Below are positions 10,101-18,789 of a stretch of DNA of 21,484 bases, piece after piece. The notes beneath the pieces are model-generated. The model was not told the origin of the DNA. It saw only the letters and a list, made by a program, of their open reading frames with translations, and searched no databases. Both the position numbers and the translations under genes were made by a program. Each line of letters begins with the position of its first letter. The stretch's first letter is position 1. This DNA comes from Hypsibius dujardini (lineage: Eukaryota; Tardigrada; Eutardigrada; Parachela; Hypsibiidae), in NCBI GenBank assembly GCA_001579985.1, contig LRSR01006481.1, forward strand, positions 1-21,484, written 5' to 3'.

Positions 10101-11879
10101 ATGGCAAACCTTATCCCGTTCGTTCCGGTGGTGTCAATCACCATTGTAATTTGCCTGCTGTGTGGAGGACCGACCGAAGCGACCTTGGGTGTTTCACGGT
10201 TCGTATAAACCGCGTAGAAACTTATTTTGGAGACTAACTTCACCGACACGCTGCTCCGTCCCTTCTAGCAGGAGGGAAGTAGATCACCACTCATTCGACA
10301 GACAATCTTCTCCTCTTTCGTTTTATCAAAAAAGATCTAAATTAATTTGGGTTTGTTTACGTTTTTTTCATCTTCTCCGGGAAGCAGCAAATCGACGTTT
10401 TGTCCCTGTCAATCCGCACCAGTTATCGAAAATGGAACAGATCAAAGCTTATAATCGTTTCTCATAGGTGCTCAAATGTAATCAAACTGTGAAAAGTTTT
10501 TGGCCAATCGATTACCTAAACACATTTTCGTCGAATCCTTGCCAGAAAAAGATACAAAAGTTTTCCCGGACTCTCCTGAGAGTGGAAGTTTTTTTCGTTT
10601 ACCGTAATGGACGAACCTCCCGCGTTGTTTTCAAGGCAGATTTTCAAAAAATTTCAGATACAGCGCTCAAAATGCATTTTTAGATCAAAACAAGTCTATT
10701 GTTCACAATGTCACCTTTAAAGGCCCTCGCGGATCAAAGAGAATAATAAGGATCACGCGGCGGACGCTCTGAGGAATTTTCAGGGACGAGAACTTCCCCT
10801 TACGCCATCTTCAACATTTCTTTGATTCTCAGTTTGATAAAATTAAAAAATTCTACCAGTTTGGCTTGGCTGCTTAAAGATGCTACTTGACACACTTTGT
10901 CAAATCGCAAAATAACAAAAACCGAGAAAGTTTTGGAAGAAATAGCGCGTCTCATTTAAGCAGAAAACACATCCGGGATATCGCTCTTTTCTGATCATCG
11001 ACGAGTTTGGCTTGTGGACAAGCGATTGATTGTTAGATTGAAGAATCGTTTTCAATTTCGTATAGGGCACTAAAATATCTATCTTTAAGCATATTAAGCG
11101 ACTTGAGGGAAGTGGGAACTGGTAGAACTTAAAAAATAAGTTTCCACCCGGGATGCAGACATGCAGTCGCCAAATCCCACTTGGCTAGTACAGTCAAAGT
11201 CGTGAGATTCGAACGACGTCACAGTGTCGTTTCTACTTTACTGTCTCAAACTTCAAAGCAGAAACGGCCGGCTCCGAGCAAACGGTTCGATAGATATAAA
11301 CTCACGTGACCGTTCGAATCTCAGGACTTTGACTGTAGTACTGTACTCTCACGATTATAACGGTCGGTTTAGCCACGCCCCCGTCGCACGCGCGTCTGTG
11401 CTGAGTGAGCAGACACACTCACACACTCAGTTGCGCACACCCGGGGTAAAAAACCGACCGTTATAATCGGGAGAGCACAGTACTGTATTTTCGCGTTAGA
11501 CAGGGACAGCGTACGAGCTGTGGAACGTTTAATCGGCCACGCGGCGCTTGTGCTGTGTGTACGGTGCACACAGCCGTGCACACGTTCCACTCCAGTACGA
11601 CTGTCCCTGTCTGACGCAAAAATACAGTACGGTACGTCGGCTTGTATGTAGAAATTTCGCCGGTCATATACGGTCTGTGAACTGTTTGTGTTTAGGCACT
11701 GCACCTGGCATGGGACCGCGCCCTTTTGCTGGCCGTCCTGCCCGCTGGGCAAGGTCTCCAAGCTGGAGAGTAGGTGCGGGAAGAGCAAAATCTTCTGCTG
11801 CTTGAGCGGAATGAAGAAGCTGTGCTGCCCGGCAGGGCTGGACATCTCACCGGCACTGGCCGCTGCCATCGCCCATTGA
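10101..11879 (+). CDS. Candidate secreted cysteine-rich protein, three exons
   Basis: Exon 1, 10101-10202, encodes a clear signal peptide (MANLIPFVPVVSITIVICLL, probable cleavage after PTEA) and ends at donor GTATAA in phase 0. The last exon, 11696-11879, follows a TTTAG acceptor and encodes a Cys-rich module with eight cysteines (HCTWHGTAPFCWPSCP, two later CC pairs) and a TGA stop at 11877-11879. The best bridging exon is about 10388-10469 (acceptor GGAAGCAG, donor AG|GTGCTC), the only candidate found whose phases (0 in, 2 out) satisfy both neighbours; its donor is weak. An alternative is that exon 1 joins 10269-10340, giving a 57-aa peptide. The last intron would contain palindromic elements D, A and B. 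The C-x-W-x-GTAPFC string resembles small secreted domains I have seen in invertebrate proteins, a memory-based impression. Function is unknown; extracellular location is inferred. Confidence 0.38.
10470..11188. other. Non-coding AT-rich region
   Basis: No exon, RNA gene or element could be supported. A 71-codon + strand ORF at 10468-10683 lacks protein-like features. If the secreted-protein model is right, this is part of its large last intron. Confidence 0.4.
11189..11337. mobile_element. MITE-like palindromic element, family D
   Basis: Arms of 27 bp match at 26 positions (TACAGTCAAAGTCGTGAGAT at the left, inverse at 11311-11337). The element is 149 bp and ends in TACAGT/ACTGTA like families A-C. 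One copy in the window. It abuts element A copy 2 with no spacer. Confidence 0.82.
11338..11483. mobile_element. MITE-like palindromic element, family A, copy 2
   Basis: Arms GTACTGTACTCTCACGATTA, continuing TAACGGTCGGTTT, and the inverse at 11451-11483 match at 31 of 33 positions. The 146-bp element is shorter than copy 1 and its interior differs, but the arm sequence is clearly related. It sits between D and B. Confidence 0.8.
11481..11629. mobile_element. Palindromic element, family B, copy 2 (149 bp)
   Basis: Same length, orientation and hairpin plan as copy 1 at 8616-8764, with about eight visible substitutions. It directly follows a family A element, as copy 1 does. Confidence 0.88.
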
Positions 11880-12110
11880 GAAACTCCTTTAGAGGACCTG
11901 GTGACGTGATCTGACGTTTTGGAAAAAAAATAGAAATGGCAAGGGTTTGCAAATTGACGATAGTTTGGTAGAAAATAGTGAACGGAGTTGCGAATCTATC
12001 TTCCATGCCAAGACGTTTGGCAACCTATCATGAATTTCAGACTAAAACAAAGCGCCAGGTTCCCCTTAACGTAAATGGCAGAATAAGTACTATTTCTAAC
12101 AATTCAACAT
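11880..12110. other. Spacer
   Basis: No supportable gene. Contains an A-rich run near 11920-11930. Confidence 0.35.
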
Positions 12111-12364
12111 GTCGACTGTCTGTGTTGAGTGTCTGCGTCGACTGTCTGTCTGTGTCGACTGTCTGCGTCGACTGTCTGCGTCGACTGTCTGTGTTGAGTG
12201 TCTGTGTCGACTGTCTGTGTCGATTGTCTGTCTGCGTCGACTGTCTGTGTCGACTGTCTGCGTCGACTGTCTGTGTTGAGTGTCTGTGTCGACTGTCTGT
12301 GTCGACTGTCTGTGTTGAGTGTCTGTATTGAGTGTCTGTGTCGACTGTCTGTGTCGACTGTCTC
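12111..12364 (+). repeat. 12-bp minisatellite (TGTCTGTGTCGAC type)
   Basis: About 20 units of a 12-bp repeat whose variants are GACTGTCTGTGTC, GACTGTCTGCGTC and GAGTGTCTGTGTT, with occasional extra TGTC. The unit length is a multiple of three, so all frames read through on both strands and produce spurious repetitive ORFs. The variants are interspersed in a higher-order pattern. Confidence 0.93.
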
Positions 12365-12595
12365 CCAATGCGTGTTTAATCACATCGCGCTAATACGTAC
12401 AGAAAACATCGGAAATAATCTGGTATTTTGTATTCTGTTTGGTGAATTTGTTCGGTCACCTTGCATGGGGCACCCGAGGCCTAATACTAATACGGAATAG
12501 CATAAAAGAAACAGCAAAATTAAAAGAATAAAAGCTGCACGCCTGTAGTAACGGAACACCTCTGCCTACATTGTAGTCGTGCAAAATATGGCTGC
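12365..12595. other. Spacer
   Basis: No gene supported. An AATAAA word at about 12524 has no matching upstream ORF. Confidence 0.35.
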
Positions 12596-12720
12596 TACAC
12601 ACGTGGCAAAAACCTGGCACTGACCGAGTTAAGCACTTTAACTCGGGTTGTGTAACAGCCATGCGTCGATCGAGTGTGGTAGCTTGACTCGGTTAGCGCA
12701 AGATTTTTGCCACGTGTGTA
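12596..12720. mobile_element. MITE-like element, family M, copy 2
   Basis: The outer arms ACACGTGGCAAAAACC and the inverse at the right end are better preserved than in copy 1 (8269-8391). The core ACAGCCATGC is shared. It abuts element E. Confidence 0.85.
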
Positions 12721-13228
12721 GTTCGGTTTCAGTTGGGACAGTTCCAGTTTTCTCCAACTGCGCTGCCATATGTCAGGCAGCAATTTCATCCAGCTGAATC
12801 AATCACAACAGCGGAGGAACCGGCTTGTGAAAATGTTAAAATCTTTTCTACACATGTTTACTCTCAAAAACAAACTAGATTTGAAATTAGTGAAGTCATT
12901 TTAAAGGACTTCAAAACGACACATTTTTTCACAGAATAAGTCATGCAGCTTGCTTACTTTAAATTCAGCCTAAGCAATGCAGTTTGCTTTTAAAATTGCG
13001 CAGAAAATTTTTGCTGGTGGAAAAGATCAGCTGTTGTGACGCTTGTGGCGAAAGCTCTAAACAGCCCGGAAACCATCTTCAGGACAATCCACTTTCCTGA
13101 CAAAAACTCGTGGGGTTCCTGACAAAAAATCGTGGGGTTCCTGACCAAAAAAACCATCTTTTAAACAAAATGGCATGGAAAGAACCCAAAATCTTGAAAT
13201 AAGAACTGTCCCAACTTGAACCGAACAG
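12721..13228. mobile_element. Candidate 0.5-kb element E with about 24-bp inverted ends
   Basis: The left end GTTCGGTTTCAGTTGGGACA and the inverse of 13203-13228 match at about 21 of 24 positions. The interior has no coding capacity and includes a 25-bp tandem duplication at about 13096-13150 (GTGGGGTTCCTGAC units). One copy in the window, so mobility is inferred only from the inverted ends. Confidence 0.55.
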
Positions 13229-13273
13229 GGTCCTGTACACGGTGCCCTCCTGCGGATGTTGGGATACCGATAA

Positions 13274-13410
13274 TACTGTAGAGTCTCGACCACTTGGTGC
13301 CAGTTTTTAATAACCCCCGTAAATTATGACTGCAGAGTAGCACAGTGTGTGCCGGCATAATATACGGGTGGGTCTAAAAATTGGCCCCAAATGGTCGAGA
13401 CTCGACAGTA
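13274..13410. mobile_element. MITE-like element, family C, copy 2
   Basis: Arms TACTGTAGAGTCTCGACCAC (continuing TTGGTGCCAGTTTTTA) and the inverse ending at 13410 are nearly perfect. At 137 bp it lacks the internal expansion of copy 1 at 9049-9207. Confidence 0.87.
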
Positions 13411-14004
13411 CTGGCACTTCCTGCTTCCACACACTCCTCCACCCTAGTATTCACAAAATTAAAACAAAATGCGGCAGGATGCCAATTTGTTTGCCGGGCA
13501 AGAGTACGAGAGGTGCCGTCGTTCATTACATACCCAAGGGCGGGACAGTGAAAGAGAATTTCTCTGCGAATAATTCACGACTTTTTGTTTGCCCCGCCCG
13601 GCACACACTTTTCTCGTCTCACGTCTCACGCCTGTTTACGAAGCAGCAACAAGCCAGTCAGCAGCAGCAGCATCATTCCATCATCTTGTCTGTCGAAAAC
13701 GTTTTTTCACCCTCCTACTACCACGTACGCCATCATCCGGTCACGTACGAAAGTTTGTAGCTTGGTTGGTGGAAGCGCATTTGCTGGTCGATCTATCTGT
13801 CTGTACTGTACGGTATATGTGTATGATCATATGCGCCATACCGCGGGTACTTTGATGATGGGCCTTAGCAGGTCGGTAACATTTTAATTACCTGTCAGGT
13901 TGGTAGAAACCGAGTCAGCGTTTCGATCGGTCTGCATTCGTTCGGCCTGGCCTTTATTTGAATCATACGAGATCTGCGCCTCAAAACTGAGGTAGCTTTA
14001 CACA
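13411..14004 (+). promoter_or_regulatory. Calpain upstream region
   Basis: No coding exon is supported. The stretch has a CAG-rich patch at about 13642-13672 and probably includes the calpain promoter and 5' untranslated region. No specific promoter element can be assigned by eye. Confidence 0.35.
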
Positions 14005-15735
14005 ATGCCTGCGGAATATGAGGATATCAGGCAGGACCTCTTGAAGTCTTCTGGATCCAACGGACTGGCTCCTGGCGAGCTGTATGAGGATCCCGATTTC
14101 CCACCTGTTCAGACTTCAATCTTCTACCATCAGAAGCCGACGCATAAGTTTGCCTGGAAAAGGCCCAAGGTATGTCTGCCACCGTCGAGTAGCATCCAGA
14201 CAAGCTCATATAACCACCATGTCTTCAGACACAATGGATGTCTGCTCAAACAGCATTTAGGATGCATTCAGACCTGCTCTAAAGTTTCTCAGACATCACG
14301 GTGACCATTTCAGACAACATCCAGACAAGCTCATACAACCAAACGGTCTCATTCAGATATGATTGCCAGCCAAGACTTACTACTTGGTTGCTCGAAGCTT
14401 TCCGACATATTAAGAAGTAATTCAGATGTTCAGACATTCACCTGATTTCGCATTCAGGCAACATGCAGACAAGGTTCAGGCATCGCTTCATCTGTTCCAG
14501 GAACTCAGGGGTTTTGAGAATCCGACGTTCTTGCTGGATGTGGTAACGCCGTTTGACGCGGTAGCCGGACCGCTGGGCGATCCATGGCTGGTTAATTGTC
14601 TGGGAATTCTATATTCGGCACGCGGCCTATTTTACCGCGTCGTACCGGCTGATCAGAGCTTCAGCGGACCGGACTACTGTGGAGTGTTCCGCTTCAGGTA
14701 CCGTCTGTTACACACACACACATACACACACAGACACACACGTCGACGTTTTTTCCGAATGATTTAAATTTGTGTTTTTATCCTGATCGAATGAGAGCAG
14801 AGCACGTCAAAGTTTCATTAATCAAACAAAGACCTAATTGATTCGCAACAAAAACGCAAAACGGTGTTTTTTGTCTGCGCGTTTACCAGAACAATTGTCG
14901 ATTGTCTGTGAGTACAACCGAAATATGTTTTCAACTTCCGGATGTCTGAACAGAAAACTGCTGTCTGTGTCTTCCTGCGAATAGTCTGTAGGGAAATATT
15001 TGTATGCTCGGTATTGTCTGGATGGTCTTCCGAGTCTGTCTGGTGTGCTTATCTTTCATGCGAGCTGCTTAGAAGAAGGTTTCAGACAATCTGACATTTA
15101 GTTTTCTATGCATTTCTAGTATCGATAGAATTGCCTGGATTTTTTTCATGGCGATTACTGTATTTGCTTTAGATTGTGGTGGTGCGGCGAATGGACGGAA
15201 GTGACCGTGGATGATCTCTTGCCGGTGGTGGATGGCAAGCTCATGTTTATTCAGTCTCAACAAACCAAACAGTTCTGGCCGGCTCTCCTGGAGAAAGCTT
15301 ATGCCAAGTATGTTATACATATGGTCATAACTGCCATGTATGCATGCTGCACTTGAACTTTTGCCATGTCCAACGGCATTTGCGGCAGCAAGGGCTTTAA
15401 TCGTCTTTGAGGATTTATCAAAGCTGTCATAGGTAATTATAATTTCTAGGCTTCATGGATCATATGAGGCGATCAAATACGGCAACATTCTCGATGGATT
15501 AGCGAATCTGACTGGTGGTTGTGCGGAACAGGTACCGGTCTCGCCAGACATCTCTAGTTTGGTGCTCAACAAGATCTTCAGTAAGACATCCGTTATCACC
15601 TGCACGGTCACCGCTAATGAGGTACGTACGCGATACAGGGATCTCTAACTGATACCTTCGTCTGTGTGTCTGTGTGTCTGTGTGTCTGTCTGTGTGTCTG
15701 TCTGTGTGTCTGTCTGTGTGTCTGTCTGTTTGTCA

Positions 15736-15769
<34 letters not shown>

Positions 15770-17185
15770 TTGTCTGTCTGTTGTCTGTTTGTCTGGCTGT
15801 TTGTCTGCATGGCTGCATATCTGTTTGTCGATCTGCCTGCCTGCCTGCCTAATTTTCTGCGTGTTTGTAGTCTGTTTGTTTATCTATTTATCTATTTATT
15901 GTCTGTCTCTATCCTTTCTTTCGTCTGGCATCGAAAACTTCGCAATCCAAAAAAAAACGCTTTCCAGGATCGCTCAAATTTCGACAAACTGTCAAATGGT
16001 GTTATTGTCGGCTGCAACTACCGGCTCTTAGCCGTGGAAAGGGTCCACACACGCAACGGCGAGAAACAAACCATGATTCGTCTGCAGAGTCCCTGGGGCA
16101 CTTCCGACTACCTCGCTTCCTCGCCATGGGACGACATTCCGGTTCAGGAGAAGGAACGCATCGGTGTGGGTTATATTCCCGAAGGAGAATTTTGGTGAAT
16201 AATCCACCTCTCTCAACAGACATTTCTTCGAAGTCTCACATTAAGACTTCTTATTATATACTTATTTTCCCCTCCCCCCCCATAGGATACCAGAAAGGGA
16301 ATTTAACGCGACTTTCAAACAATTTGAGATGGTCCACCTAGACGGCGACACTAGTCTGGACGAACCGAGCCTGCGCACCAAACTACCCTGGACCATGAGA
16401 GTATGGGAAGGTACACAAATATTACTGACATTTTTTAAAACGACTTTTGTTTTCATAGCTTCTTAACTTGTGTGTGTGTGTGTCTGCAAACAGGCCGTTG
16501 GCAACGAGGCGTCACAGCCGGCGGCTGCCGCAACAACGTCGAGACATTCCACATCAACCCGCAGTTCCTTCTGATCACCGCGGAAGAAGACGAAGTGATC
16601 ATCTCCGTGCACCAGCATGTGGTCTTGTCTCCGCTGGTCATCGGATTCTCCGTATACGGCGTATGTCGACGGATCATTCAGACAACTCATACTTTCATAC
16701 ACATACAGACAGAAGCCGAATTTAGTTTTCACGCGGTGGGGTATGTGTTTTGTGAAAACAAGTTCTTTCAATCCAGGTCACTTCGGTGGGGGCACGTCTC
16801 GACGCTCACTTCTTCAAGAAGCACCACGCCGTCTTGCACAGCGCCTACACTAATACGCAACAAGTGACGTGCCGCTGTCAGCTGCAGCCGGGCCAGTACG
16901 TGATCATTCCGACGTCGTTTGAGGCGGGAGCGGAAGCGGCCTTCACTTTGCGGGTGTACTCGTCCGTTCCAGTCAACCTTGGAATCCTGGATGATGTCCC
17001 GGCACAACTGAAACCAGCATTCCAAAAAGTAGGGCTCAGTCAGGCCGGCCGACAGACTGGCAGGCAAGCAGACAAACAAACAAACAGACTGGCAGGCAAG
17101 CAGACAAACAAACAGACAGACAGACAAAGAGGCAGACAGGCAGACAGACAGGCCGGCCGACCGACAGCCAGGCAGACAGGCAGGC

Positions 17186-17232
<47 letters not shown>

Positions 17233-18789
17233 AAGACAGACAAACAGACAGAACCTCGCTCTGCATGTCGCATGCGTTGACTTAGTGAAAATATTTCTGT
17301 CTCTCTGCAGGCAATTGGTGACAATAACGAAAAAACTTATATCAAAGTATTCGAAGCAGCGTTCCTGCAGTTGGCTGACGAGCGGAAAACCATCAGTGCT
17401 TTCGATCTTGCTGACCTATTAGACGCGGTTCTACCCAACGGTACACCCCTCAACCATCAATAACATAAATTGTCTGATACAAATTACTCACACTGACACC
17501 TCTCTCATCTCCTCCACTCGCCGCCTTGACATACTAGAGACCCCTCGCAGTAGACGTCTAATTTATGCCGGTAAATTATTGTGTGACTACACAGCTGTTT
17601 TCAAAATTCAGATTACGTGAAGAGCTGCGCAACATCCGAGTGCTGCCGCGAAGTTGTATTGGCATTTAACGTAAGTTATTATACCCTCCCGCCTTTATAT
17701 CCGTCATGTCAATTATAACCGGCTGAATCATCATCCATCCTATACAGCCGTTTGGCGGTGGCCGGTTGACCTATCCCAGTTTCAAAGATTTCATTCACAG
17801 TCTCCGAGTGTGGCAGGTACAGTTGAATGATAATATTTTGACAGACACATGAGACGACTGAAAATAAATTGTGCGATCTTTCGTCTTCTTTTTCTCGTAG
17901 AGCATTTTTAAAGCGCACTGCAGTGGGGCAGTGCTTCCGGCGGAGAAGCTGAAAGACTCACTGATGGATGTCGGTATGGCGCTCGCAATTTTAATCAGCA
18001 TGCACGCTGCGATATACTTCATCTTTCTCCACTTATTATGTATTAACAAAGGCGTGAACGCAGTCGGGGCTTGAAGTTTTGCGGTTTTGCAGGCTTTAAA
18101 TTAAACTCGGACATCCTGTCACTTCTCATGCTGCGCCACATGCGCAAGGAGGGCACACTGCGTTTCGGCGATTTTATTACGTGTATTCTTCACCTGCAAA
18201 CCGCGTTCAGTAAGTGCAAGCGGATCACGGCAAAAAATGCTCAGCCAGTTAATCGGTGCTTTGTAGTACCTGTTCAACCTAGTAGTACTGTAACTGTACT
18301 GTTATTTTGCTGGGCATTAGGACGGCAAGAAGCGTGGCTTTGGCTGTCTGTCTGTCTGTCTGTTTGTGCATATGTCTATCTGTTTGTCTGTCTGTCTGTG
18401 CATGTCTGTCTGTTTGTATGTCTGTCTCTTAGTCTGTCTGGTTGTCTGCCTTTTTACCTGTGTATGTGTCTGTCTGTCTGTCTGTCTGCCCGGCTTTCTG
18501 GATACCCATCCGTCTACTTTTGCAGTATTATAACTCTTGTCTGAACGGCTGCGTGTCAGTCTGTACGCCCAAAGCCCATCACTGTGCTGTATATTATCTG
18601 CAGGTATATTCAACAGGAAAGATCCTTCCCAAGTGGGAAGCGTAAAAATGACCATGACAGAGGTATGCGACAATTTTTCTACTGATAAATTTGTTGTGCC
18701 GTGTCCGGTGGTCGGGCGTCGTCCCGATGTATACTAACAGTACAGTTTTTCTTCTTGTGCAGTGGCTTCGGAGTTCCCTGCGTTGTTGA
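14005..18789 (+). CDS. Calpain-family pseudo-protease (complete, 15 coding exons)
   Basis: Coding exons: 14005-14169, 14501-14697, 15173-15307, 15450-15621, 15968-16194, 16286-16410, 16494-16660, 16777-17028, 17311-17440, 17612-17670, 17748-17816, 17901-17973, 18093-18209, 18604-18662, 18763-18789. They total 1974 nt with all phases closing: 657 aa, close to a classical calpain. Order: N-terminal anchor with WKRPK (about 51-55); papain-like protease core (about 56-340); C2-like domain III with [15 protein letters not shown] and YVIIPTSFE (about 341-480); penta-EF-hand region (about 481-657). Calpains cleave cytosolic substrates in a Ca-dependent way. Here the catalytic set is gone: oxyanion Gln is Ala77, Cys is Pro83 (GDPWLV), His is Cys239 (GCNYR), Asn is Ser264 (SPWG). 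Calcium loops are also degraded. Family fit is otherwise strong ([19 protein letters not shown]). The start ATG gives the usual N-terminal length. Likely a regulatory, non-proteolytic calpain comparable to CAPN6 or Drosophila CalpC, which arose independently. Confidence 0.92.
14582..14584 (+). other. Catalytic Cys position of calpain, Pro codon
   Basis: Codon CCA at the invariant Cys of GDCWL, read as LGDPWLV. Cys to Pro needs two or more base changes, so a single sequencing error is an unlikely explanation. Confidence 0.92.
15662..15850 (+). repeat. TGTC/TGTG microsatellite in calpain intron 4
   Basis: TGTG-TGTC mixed units grade into pure TGTC and then TGCC near 15836-15850. It lies within the 346-bp intron 15622-15967. 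Confidence 0.95.
17038..17255 (+). repeat. GACA/GGCA microsatellite in calpain intron 8
   Basis: The array is in the opposite orientation to the TGTC arrays of introns 4 and 13. It starts with GGCC-rich variants (CAGGCCGGCCGACAG-like) and becomes pure GACA at about 17185-17232. Confidence 0.95.
18340..18492 (+). repeat. TGTC microsatellite in calpain intron 13
   Basis: Interrupted TGTC units (TGTT, TGCA, TATG variants) in the 394-bp intron 18210-18603. The upstream part of the intron has TACTGTAACTGTACTG (about 18287-18302), the word that ends the palindromic elements of the intergenic cluster. Confidence 0.93.

Noticed and set aside
11369-11869. 166-codon - strand ORF
   Set aside because: It spans palindromic elements A and B and the antisense of the Cys-rich exon; it has no conserved motif.
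12096-12383. Repetitive ORFs on both strands, and a CRISPR-like appearance
   Set aside because: The units are 12-bp direct tandem repeats without unique spacers, in an animal genome; this is a minisatellite.
15674-16198. 174-codon + strand ORF running through a TGTC array
   Set aside because: The first half is microsatellite translation in an intron. Only the last part (from 15968) is coding, as calpain exon 5.
14005-18789. Calpain as a processed or decayed pseudogene
   Set aside because: It has introns, no frameshift or stop, and all 14 junctions are in phase, so simple decay is unlikely despite the lost catalytic residues.
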